64,000 nt of DNA. Origin: Flexivirga endophytica (GTDB lineage: Bacteria; Actinomycetota; Actinomycetes; Actinomycetales; Dermatophilaceae). This document shows, in pieces, positions 40,475 through 47,238 of this stretch. The DNA lies in the NCBI RefSeq assembly GCF_014640635.1, contig NZ_BMHI01000001.1:434001-498000 (forward strand). Direction: 5' to 3'. The notes beneath the pieces were generated by a model that was not told where the DNA came from, searched no databases, and was given only the letters and a program-made list of their open reading frames with translations. Positions within the stretch are counted from its first letter, which is position 1. Each line of letters begins with the position of its first letter. A program made the position numbers and the translations under genes.

Positions 40475-42961
40475 GTGCGCGTCCTCGACGCAGTCGTCGA
40501 ACGGGTCCGTCGCCGGACTGAGGGCGGCTCGGCGCAACGTCAGTCCCTCGACCTGAGGTTGTTCACAGCGGCAGCAGTGGCCTGGCCGGTCACTCTCGTC
40601 GCGCTCCGGTTGCCTGCTGTCGCGAGTGCAGCGATCGCCGCAGCCGGTGCGCTGCTCGCGGGTGGGCTCGTGGTGCGGGGGCGCCGCGGCGCTGTGCGGG
40701 CGGGGGACCGCGTCGGTCTCGGCCGACACGGCGGCGTGGACGGGCCGGCCGGCCCCGATCGCCGGGGTCGGGTGCTCGAGACGGTCGCATTGGCAGCTGC
40801 CGCGGTCGCGGTCACCTGCACCGCGACCGCGGGGCACCTGATCACCCGTCAGGCGGGCACTGTCGACCGACTCGCCGCACAACGCGCGATCGTCCGCGTC
40901 GAAGGCGTCGTCACCTCCGACCCTCGGCCGGTGGCCGCCGGCCTGAGCGGTCACCGAAGCCTGGTCATCGCGAAGTTCTCTGTCCGGCAGATCATCGGCC
41001 GCGGCATGCGCAGTGCGCCGCACACACCCGTTCTGGTGCTGGGCGACGAACGATGGCTGTCGGTGCACTGGCACGAGCGAGTCGCGGTCGCGGGCCGCCT
41101 CCGACTGGCGGACCCTGGCGAAGACATCGAGGCAGTGCTGACCGCGCGCGGCCCACCCCGGGTCGTGGGCGGCGCCGGGCCGCTCTTCGACGCCGTCGAA
41201 TCGGTGCGCAGTGACATGCGCACCGCCACCGAGGGACTGCCGTCCGATCCGCGCGGGCTCGTGCCCGCGCTTGTGATGGGTGACACCTCACGCCTGCCGC
41301 AGGACCTCAACGACGACATGCGGGCCACCGGTATGACGCATCTCAACGCGGTCTCCGGCTCCAACGTCACCATGGTGCTGCTGGCCACGATGTGGGTCGC
41401 GGGTTGGCTACGCATCCGGGGCAGATGGCGGCTGGTCGTCGCTGTCGTGGCCCTGGGACTGTTCGTGCTCCTGTGCCGCCCCGAGCCATCGGTCGTGCGG
41501 GCTGCCGTGATGGGTGTCGTCGGGCTCGTCGGTATGTCGCTGGCCCGACGCACCGCGGGTCCGCCGGTGCTGGCCGCGGCCGTCCTGGTGCTGCTGGTGA
41601 TCGATCCGTGGCTCGCGGCCTCCTACGGCTTTGCGCTGTCGACACTTGCCACCGCGGGGCTGCTCTTCTTCGCGCGGCCGTGGGCCGATCTGATGGCGCG
41701 CTTCCTGCCACGACCCCTGGCGCCCTTGGCGGAGGCGGTCGCCATACCGATGGCGGCACAGGCGATGTGCGCGCCGGTGATCGTGCTGTTGCAGGGCTCA
41801 GTCAGTCTGATCGGCATACCGGCGAACGTGCTGGCCGCTCCGTTGGTCGCACCGGCCACGATGTGTGGCGTCGTCACCGTGTTGCTGGCACCGGTGAGCG
41901 TCGACCTCGCCCGGCTGACCGCGTGGTTGGCGGCGCTGCCCACGGCTGGCATCGCGTGGGTGGCACACACCTGCGCACGAGTGCCGCTGGGCATGCTGCC
42001 GTGGCCGGACGGAGCGTTCGGCGCGGTGTTGCTCGCCGTGCTCACCCTGGTGCTGTTGTGCACGGGCGCGTGGTTGCTGCGCACCCTGTGGGTGCGTCCC
42101 TACCTGGCGGGCGCGGGTGCGGTGCTCGCGGCCGCCGCTTGGGCGCCGACCCCGGTGAGTGGCTGGCCGCCACCCGGTTGGGTCTATGTCGCCTGCGACG
42201 TCGGCCAGGGCGACGGGGGAGTGCTCGCGACCGGCCCCGGGCACGCACTGGTGGTCGACACGGGCCCCGAACCCGCGGCCATGGATCGTTGCCTCGACCG
42301 ATTGCGGATCGAGGTGGTGGACGCGGTCGTCCTCACGCATTTCCATGCCGACCACGTCGGCGGTTTGCAGGCGGTCTTCGACGGTCGACAGGTGCGGGCG
42401 CTCTACGCCACCCCGGTGTCGTCGATCGACCCGACGAACGCCGACGACGAGGCGAGTGAGGAGCCGTTGGTCCGCTCGATCGCCGCGCGACACGGCCTGG
42501 CCGTACAGACCTTGGCGACCGGCGACATCCTGGACATCGGTTCCGTCCACGCACTCGTGCTCGGTCCGAGTCGTCTGATCCACGCTGGTTCGGTCCAGAA
42601 CAACGCCAGCGTGGTGCTCGACGTGCGGACCCACGGTCTGCGGTTGCTGATGACCGGCGACATCGAGAAGGAAGCAGCTGCAATGGTACTCGCCCAGTTG
42701 AAGCGACTACCCGACGCGCCAGGCGTCGATGTGTTGAAGGTGCCGCACCACGGTTCGGCCAACCAGGATTCGGAGCTCGAACACTATGTGCGCGCGCCGC
42801 TCGCGGTGATCAGTGTCGGCGCGCACAACGACTACGGGCATCCGGCGCCGCGCACTCTCGATCTGCTGCGGGACAGCGGCTCGACGGTGGAGCGCACGGA
42901 TCGCGGCGGCGACATCGCGATCATCGCCCGCAACGGCGCGCCGCTGGTGGCCCGGCAGTGA
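40475..42961 (+). CDS. comEC: ComEC/Rec2-family DNA uptake channel
   Basis: An 828-residue polytopic protein with an N-terminal membrane pair, an OB-fold-like soluble region, a ComEC core of many helices (GLVPALVMGDTSRLPQDLNDDMRATGMTHLNAVSGSNVTM) and a C-terminal metallo-beta-lactamase domain. That domain begins near CDVGQGDGGVL and has the metal motif THFHADHVGG and VPHHGSANQD. It forms the channel for single-stranded DNA in transformation and is co-transcribed with comEA. GTG 40475 is the start. No comEB or other competence gene is seen in the window. Confidence 0.93.
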   Translation: MRVLDAVVERVRRRTEGGSAQRQSLDLRLFTAAAVAWPVTLVALRLPAVASAAIAAAGALLAGGLVVRGRRGAVRAGDRVGLGRHGGVDGPAGPDRRGRVLETVALAAAAVAVTCTATAGHLITRQAGTVDRLAAQRAIVRVEGVVTSDPRPVAAGLSGHRSLVIAKFSVRQIIGRGMRSAPHTPVLVLGDERWLSVHWHERVAVAGRLRLADPGEDIEAVLTARGPPRVVGGAGPLFDAVESVRSDMRTATEGLPSDPRGLVPALVMGDTSRLPQDLNDDMRATGMTHLNAVSGSNVTMVLLATMWVAGWLRIRGRWRLVVAVVALGLFVLLCRPEPSVVRAAVMGVVGLVGMSLARRTAGPPVLAAAVLVLLVIDPWLAASYGFALSTLATAGLLFFARPWADLMARFLPRPLAPLAEAVAIPMAAQAMCAPVIVLLQGSVSLIGIPANVLAAPLVAPATMCGVVTVLLAPVSVDLARLTAWLAALPTAGIAWVAHTCARVPLGMLPWPDGAFGAVLLAVLTLVLLCTGAWLLRTLWVRPYLAGAGAVLAAAAWAPTPVSGWPPPGWVYVACDVGQGDGGVLATGPGHALVVDTGPEPAAMDRCLDRLRIEVVDAVVLTHFHADHVGGLQAVFDGRQVRALYATPVSSIDPTNADDEASEEPLVRSIAARHGLAVQTLATGDILDIGSVHALVLGPSRLIHAGSVQNNASVVLDVRTHGLRLLMTGDIEKEAAAMVLAQLKRLPDAPGVDVLKVPHHGSANQDSELEHYVRAPLAVISVGAHNDYGHPAPRTLDLLRDSGSTVERTDRGGDIAIIARNGAPLVARQ

Positions 42962-42984
42962 CCGGGTCGGTCAGCGGCAGGCGC

Positions 42985-43905
42985 TCAGGAGCAGAGGCTC
43001 TTGGTGCGTGCGGCTTCGCACAGCGCGTCCAGGGTGGCAGACACAGCCGGCACACGTTGCAGGTCCGGCGTGGTGACGGCATACACCGAGCGCCGCGACG
43101 CGGGATCCATCGGCAGGGTGACCACGCCGGTGTTGCCGGCCGACCGGCGGATCAGGTCGGGGATCAGTGCCACGCCCAGGCCCTCGGAGACCAGGCCGAG
43201 CACCGCGACGTAGTCCTCGGTCTCGAAGGCGACATCCGGGTTGAACCCGGCGCGCTCGGCGAGTGACAACAGGTGGCCGCGACATCGTGGGCAGCCGGCG
43301 ATCCACGGCTCACCGGCCAAGTCGGCGAGCTTGACCTTCTTCGACTTCGCCTTCGGGTGGTTCAGCGGCAGGGCCAGTCGAACCTCGTCGTCGAGCAGTT
43401 TGCGCGTGACGAACGCGTCCAGGTCTTCCTCACCACGGGCCAGATCGGTGCCTTCGTAGGCGAAGGCGACCGCCACGTCGCACTCGCCCGACCGCAGCGC
43501 GGCCAGCGATTCCGGCGGCTCGGCCTCGGTGAAGCTGACCTCCACGTCCGGGAAGCGTTTCTTGACGAGTGACAGTGCCCGCGGCACCAGTGTCGACGAC
43601 GAAGACGGGAAGGCCATCAGTCGCACCCGGCCGGCGCGCAGACCGGCGATGGCGGCCACCTCTGACTCGGCCGCGTCGAGCGCGGCCAGCACCGGATTGG
43701 CGTGCCGCGCGAGCACCTGGCCGGCCTCGGTGAGCCGGACGCTGCGGCCGAGGCGCTCGACCAGCACCGTGCCGGTGCGGTCCTCCAGTCGTCGGACCAT
43801 CTGCGAGATGGCCGGCTGCGAATAGCCCAGTGAGGCCGCTGCAGCCGTGAAACTGCCGTGGTCGCTGATGGCCTTGATGACTCGGAGTCCAGCGGCGTCG
43901 ATCAT
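42985..43905 (-). CDS. LysR-family transcriptional regulator
   Basis: A 306-residue regulator. Its HTH is at residues 1-60 (LRVIKAISDHGSFTAAAASLGYSQPAISQMVRRLEDRTGTVLVER) and the rest is the effector-binding domain. The CPRCRGHLLSLAERAG segment adds two cysteines in the binding lobe, which could sense redox state or metal, though this is speculative. An ATAAC-N5-GTTAT dyad sits 10 nt upstream of its start. It is divergent from the Sir2 gene, which may be its target. Confidence 0.85.
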   Translation of the reverse strand: MIDAAGLRVIKAISDHGSFTAAAASLGYSQPAISQMVRRLEDRTGTVLVERLGRSVRLTEAGQVLARHANPVLAALDAAESEVAAIAGLRAGRVRLMAFPSSSSTLVPRALSLVKKRFPDVEVSFTEAEPPESLAALRSGECDVAVAFAYEGTDLARGEEDLDAFVTRKLLDDEVRLALPLNHPKAKSKKVKLADLAGEPWIAGCPRCRGHLLSLAERAGFNPDVAFETEDYVAVLGLVSEGLGVALIPDLIRRSAGNTGVVTLPMDPASRRSVYAVTTPDLQRVPAVSATLDALCEAARTKSLCS

Positions 43906-43915
43906 GCACCAGAGA

Positions 43916-43930
43916 ATAACATTTCGTTAT
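43916..43930. promoter_or_regulatory. Candidate LysR operator
   Basis: ATAAC-ATTTC-GTTAT is a perfect 5-bp inverted repeat with a T-N11-A core (43917 to 43929), in an AT-rich patch between the LysR gene and the Sir2 gene. Confidence 0.55.
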
Positions 43931-44073
43931 CCTGATCGACGAATTTTCCCACATTGCTAATCCATGCTTCTCGCGACGCCGCGTGGCCGCCCGCCAGGTG
44001 GCGGTCATCGGCGGCTCGGCCTGCCGCGCGGCCGGCAGCGCTCCCGCGCGATGCGATGTGAGATCTTGGCAGC

Positions 44074-44919
44074 GTGGTGACCACGGATCCGGCAGCCCTG
44101 GCCGAGCTGGTGAGCGGTGGCGGCGTGCTCGCGCTCACCGGAGCCGGCCTGTCGACCGACTCCGGCATACCCGACTATCGCGGCGCCGACGGCAAACGGC
44201 GCTTCCAACCGATGACCGCGCAGGAACTACTCGCGACGCCTGCTGCCAGGCAGCGTTATTGGGCACGTTCGTATGTCGGCTGGCCACGCTTCGCGGCAGC
44301 GGAGCCGAATGCCGGGCACACGGCGGTGGCGAGCCTGCAAGGTGCCGGACTGGTGGGACCGATCATCACCCAGAACGTCGACGGCCTGCATCAGGCCGCC
44401 GGCTCCCGTGGCGTCGCCGAGCTGCACGGCAGCCTCACCCACGTCGTGTGTATGCACTGCGGTGAGCGATATGACCGGTCGATGGTCGACGAGTGGTTGC
44501 AGCTGGCCAACCCGGACTTCGATCGGTCCGCCACCGGCGCGCTGCGGCCCGACGGCGATGTCGCGATCGCCGAGTCGCTCATCGGTGACTTCCGGCTGGC
44601 GCACTGCGTCGTGTGTGGCTCCGACCTGTTGAAGCCGGACGTGGTGATGTTCGGCGAGTCGGTGCCCAAGGATTTGGTCGAGCAGTGCTTCGCGCAGGTC
44701 GAGGCCGCCCGCGTGATTCTGGTGCTCGGGTCGTCGCTCGCCGTGATGTCCGGGTACCGCTTCATCCGGCGTGCCGTTCGGCGGGGCATCCCGGTGGCCG
44801 TCGTGACCCACGGATGGACGCGCGCCACCGACGAGGAGGTGTCGGTGCGCATCGACGCTCCGCTGGCAACCACGCTCACCGAACTGGCCGACTCGCTGGC
44901 CGGGCGTCGCGCGTCCTGA
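44074..44919 (+). CDS. Sir2-family NAD-dependent protein deacylase
   Basis: A 281-residue sirtuin. The NAD-binding motif is LALTGAGLSTDSGIPDYRG (about residues 19-37), the NVDGLH loop is TQNVDGLHQAA and the catalytic histidine is in ELHGS. Four zinc cysteines occur as CMHC and CVVC, and LVLGSSLAVMSGYR closes the Rossmann fold. It removes acetyl or other acyl groups from lysines, with acetyl-CoA synthetase a common bacterial target. GTG 44074 follows GATCTT by 6 nt, a possible leaderless start. It is convergent with lexA; the 45-nt gap holds a GC-rich imperfect hairpin. Confidence 0.9.
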   Translation: MVTTDPAALAELVSGGGVLALTGAGLSTDSGIPDYRGADGKRRFQPMTAQELLATPAARQRYWARSYVGWPRFAAAEPNAGHTAVASLQGAGLVGPIITQNVDGLHQAAGSRGVAELHGSLTHVVCMHCGERYDRSMVDEWLQLANPDFDRSATGALRPDGDVAIAESLIGDFRLAHCVVCGSDLLKPDVVMFGESVPKDLVEQCFAQVEAARVILVLGSSLAVMSGYRFIRRAVRRGIPVAVVTHGWTRATDEEVSVRIDAPLATTLTELADSLAGRRAS

Positions 44920-44964
44920 GGAGCACTGCCGGCGCCCGGCCGCGAAGGGCCGGCGTGTGGTGGG

Positions 44965-45681
44965 TCAGACGCGGCGCAGGACCGCGGTGACCTTGCCCAG
45001 GATCGTCGCGTCGTCACCATCGATGGGGTCGTAGGCGTCGTTGTGGGGGAGCAGCCACACCTTGCCGCGGGTCCGCTTGAACGTCTTGACCGTCGCCTCG
45101 TTGTCGAGCATCGCGGCCACGATGTCACCGTTGGTGGCGGTCGGCTGCTGCCGGACGACCACCCAGTCGCCGTCGCAGATGGCTGCGTCGACCATGGAGT
45201 CGCCGACGACCTTGAGGAGGAAGAGGTCGCCTTCGCCGACGATCTGCTTGGGCAACGGGAAGATGTCCTCGACGACCTGCTCGGCGAGGATCGGGCCTCC
45301 GGCGGCGATCCGCCCGACGACCGGAATGTATGACGCCTCGGGTCGCAGGTCGCCCAGACCGGTCTCGTCGATACCGGACTCCTGGGCTCCTCGGACACTC
45401 GATCCGCCGCGATAACCGCGGGTGTCTGTGGCGTCCGGGTCGATGACCTCCATGGCCCGCGGCCGGTTGGGATCACGACGCAGATAACCCTTGCGCTCGA
45501 GCATCGTCAGCTGGTGTGCGACGGAGCTCGGGCTGGTCAGGCCGACCGCGTCGCCGATCTCGCGCAGGCTCGGTGGATAGCCGCGCCGGTCAACGGAATT
45601 GCGGATCACCTGCAGCACCTTGCGCTGCCTCGTGGTCAGACTCTCACCGGTGCGGTCCGGAAGTTCGTGCACCTCAGCCAT
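44965..45681 (-). CDS. lexA: SOS-response repressor LexA
   Basis: A 238-residue repressor. The N-terminal winged helix is [44 protein letters not shown] (about 15-60). The autocleavage Ala-Gly is in [12 protein letters not shown], the catalytic Ser in [11 protein letters not shown] and the Lys in VKTFKRTRG. Start 45681 ([10 protein letters not shown]) is chosen because a GAGGAGGAG run ends 9 nt upstream; an ATG at 45690 is too close to it. A promoter with a LexA box across its -35 lies about 115-155 bp upstream, implying autoregulation. It is divergent from the LysM protein, as in mycobacteria. Confidence 0.95.
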   Translation of the reverse strand: MAEVHELPDRTGESLTTRQRKVLQVIRNSVDRRGYPPSLREIGDAVGLTSPSSVAHQLTMLERKGYLRRDPNRPRAMEVIDPDATDTRGYRGGSSVRGAQESGIDETGLGDLRPEASYIPVVGRIAAGGPILAEQVVEDIFPLPKQIVGEGDLFLLKVVGDSMVDAAICDGDWVVVRQQPTATNGDIVAAMLDNEATVKTFKRTRGKVWLLPHNDAYDPIDGDDATILGKVTAVLRRV

Positions 45682-45796
45682 CGCTGTCATCTCCTCCTCG
45701 GCGAACAGTTCGCTCGAAGCGATCGGCGAGCGGCCTTCGCGGGCCGTTGTCGGGGCCGTTGTCGGTGGTCGGTGCTTGCCTTGGCTTCGTGAAAAC

Positions 45797-45836
45797 AGCG
45801 TATGGGTTTCGGACACAGTTTCCAAACATCTGTACG
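45797..45836 (-). promoter_or_regulatory. lexA promoter and SOS (LexA) box
   Basis: On the minus strand TTGGAA (45825-45820), 17 nt, TACGCT (45802-45797) forms a promoter reading towards lexA. CAAACATCTGTACG (45823-45836) matches the Gram-positive LexA-box core CGAACANNTGTTCG at 10 of 12 defined positions and overlaps the -35 element. Confidence 0.6.
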
Positions 45837-45845
45837 ACGCGTGTC

Positions 45846-45875
45846 TCGACGACGTCGAACGTTCGTGCTATACAT
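45846..45875 (+). promoter_or_regulatory. Candidate promoter of the LysM-protein gene
   Basis: TCGACG (45846-45851), 17 nt, TATACA (45869-45874) point towards the LysM gene at 45966. The LexA box ends 10 nt upstream of this -35. A perfect 12-bp palindrome GTGCGATCGCAC (45885-45896) lies just after the predicted start of transcription. Confidence 0.45.
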
Positions 45876-45965
45876 CGGACAGACGTGCGATCGCACGCCT
45901 GTTCGGATCGGGTCCGTCATCCGAGCGGTGTGCACGAGTTCGCCCCGGAGCTTCAGGAGGAACAG

Positions 45966-46370
45966 ATGAGTGCAGTTGCGTGGACCGAAGCGCCGGCCGA
46001 CCTGCGTCAGGGTCGTCGGCACCTGCGAGCGGTTCCGACCGGCCCGGCGGCCCGTGGCGGCGGCCCCGTGGTCGGGGTGCGTGTCGAGCCGACCGGGTTG
46101 CGGTTGACCGCCCGCGGCCGCCGCCTCGTCGGCGTCCTGGTCGTCGTGGCTCTGCTGATCGGCGGTGGCGCGGCCGCACGGGCGTGGGCCACGACGCCGG
46201 CTCCGACGGTGCCCACCGTGACCGTGCACCAGGGCGAGACGCTGTCGGGTGTCGCACACCGGGCCTACCCGTCGATGCAGGTGTCCGATGCGGTCACGAA
46301 GGTGGCTCTCGCCAACGACCTCAACGGACTGCAGGTGAGCGCCGGACAGCAGCTGCGACTGCCGCGCTGA
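45966..46370 (+). CDS. LysM-domain membrane protein divergent from lexA (SOS cell-division inhibitor type)
   Basis: A 134-residue protein with a basic cytoplasmic N-terminus, one membrane segment (about 58-78, RLVGVLVVVALLIGGGAAAR) and a C-terminal LysM domain (about 86-134, TVTVHQGETLSGVAHRAYPS). A LysM protein divergent from lexA and next to nrdR matches the position of mycobacterial Rv2719c (ChiZ) and the SOS division inhibitors YneA/DivS, which delay septation after DNA damage. AGGAGG lies just before ATG 45966. SOS induction is inferred from the shared LexA box. Confidence 0.8.
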   Translation: MSAVAWTEAPADLRQGRRHLRAVPTGPAARGGGPVVGVRVEPTGLRLTARGRRLVGVLVVVALLIGGGAAARAWATTPAPTVPTVTVHQGETLSGVAHRAYPSMQVSDAVTKVALANDLNGLQVSAGQQLRLPR

Positions 46371-46456
46371 GTCGACACCGAAGCTCTGCTGCACGGTGGC
46401 GACACGCGGTGCTCCGACCGCCTGACCAGCGGTTTTCCGGCCCTCGGAGTCGAGTC

Positions 46457-46532
46457 TTGCACTTGGGGTGGGATCGGCCTAATATCCCTATATCTAGTAG
46501 TTACACGGATGAGATTCGTCCACATCTAGTCC
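46457..46532 (+). promoter_or_regulatory. nrdR-nrdJ promoter with tandem NrdR-box-like sites
   Basis: TTGCAC (46457-46462), 17 nt, TAATAT (46480-46485) is a near-consensus promoter. At its -10 end begins TCCCTATATCTAGTAG (46485-46500), which matches the NrdR-box pattern ACACTATATNTAGTGT at 11 of 15 positions. A weaker second copy sharing ATCTAGT (46517-46532) is exactly 32 bp downstream, the three-turn spacing typical of paired NrdR boxes. Confidence 0.6.
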
Positions 46533-46590
46533 ACAAGCAGAGCGCGGTCGTCCCCAGTTCGTCCACCGATTACCCACAACCTCATCCACA
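46516..46590. promoter_or_regulatory. Helically phased array of DnaA-box-like 9-mers in the nrdR leader
   Basis: Six related 9-mers in one orientation: TCGTCCACA (46516), TAGTCCACA (46527), TCGTCCCCA (46548), TCGTCCACC (46559), TTACCCACA (46570) and TCATCCACA (46582). Steps are 11, 21, 11, 11 and 12 bp. Four differ by one base, and the 46548 and 46559 copies by two, from the DnaA consensus TT(A/G)TCCACA. They fill the 5' region between the nrdR promoter and its start codon. Confidence 0.45.
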
Positions 46591-46648
46591 GGGCGAGGTC
46601 CGGCGGTGACGGATTCGGGGCACCGGATCACGCGGAGAGGAGTCGTTC

Positions 46649-47137
46649 GTGCATTGTCCGTTCTGCCGACACGACGACAGTCGCGTCGTCGACAGCCGCA
46701 CCAGTGAGGACGGCACCTGCATCAAGCGACGCAGGCAGTGCCCGAGTTGCGGCAAGCGGTTCTCGACCACCGAGACCGCGAGCCTCACGGTCGTCAAGAG
46801 GTCCGGTGCGAGCGAGCCGTTCAGCCGTCAGAAGGTGCTGCTCGGCGTCCGCAAGGCCTGCCAGGGCCGTCCGGTCAGCGAGGACCACCTGGCGTTGCTC
46901 GCCCAAGAGGTCGAGGAAGCCATCCGGGCGCAGGGCGCCGCCGAGATCGACGCGCATGACGTCGGTCTGGCCATCCTCGGTCCACTGCGCAGCCTCGACG
47001 AGGTCGCCTACCTCCGCTTCGCCTCCGTCTATCAGGCATTCGACGATCTCGAGGACTTCGAGTCGGCGATCGCGCTGCTCCGGGCGGAGCGACCGGCCAC
47101 GGGCGTGGAGCCCGACCCCCAACACGTCGACGAGTGA
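46649..47137 (+). CDS. nrdR: Ribonucleotide reductase transcriptional repressor NrdR
   Basis: A 162-residue regulator with an N-terminal zinc ribbon (CPFCRHDD ... CPSCGKRF) and an ATP-cone domain (about 49-139, [20 protein letters not shown]). It senses ATP/dATP and represses ribonucleotide reductase genes through paired NrdR boxes, two of which appear upstream. GTG 46649 has GAGAGGAG in front. It forms an operon with nrdJ 101 nt downstream. Confidence 0.96.
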   Translation: MHCPFCRHDDSRVVDSRTSEDGTCIKRRRQCPSCGKRFSTTETASLTVVKRSGASEPFSRQKVLLGVRKACQGRPVSEDHLALLAQEVEEAIRAQGAAEIDAHDVGLAILGPLRSLDEVAYLRFASVYQAFDDLEDFESAIALLRAERPATGVEPDPQHVDE

Positions 47138-47238
47138 ACCGTCACCACCACTCGTTCCAGCACCGACGTAGCAGTACAACCACATCGCACACACCGCACA
47201 GCAGCAGTCGACCACCTGAGGTGGAAAGGAAGTTGGAC

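Noticed and set aside
45854-45864. CGAACGTTCG as a second LexA box near the LysM promoter
   Set aside because: The half-sites are adjacent with no 4-nt spacer, unlike known Gram-positive LexA boxes; the better match is at 45823-45836.
47138-47238. Cobalamin riboswitch upstream of the B12-dependent reductase
   Set aside because: The 101-nt gap is too short and lacks a B12-box-like sequence; regulation more likely lies at the nrdR promoter.
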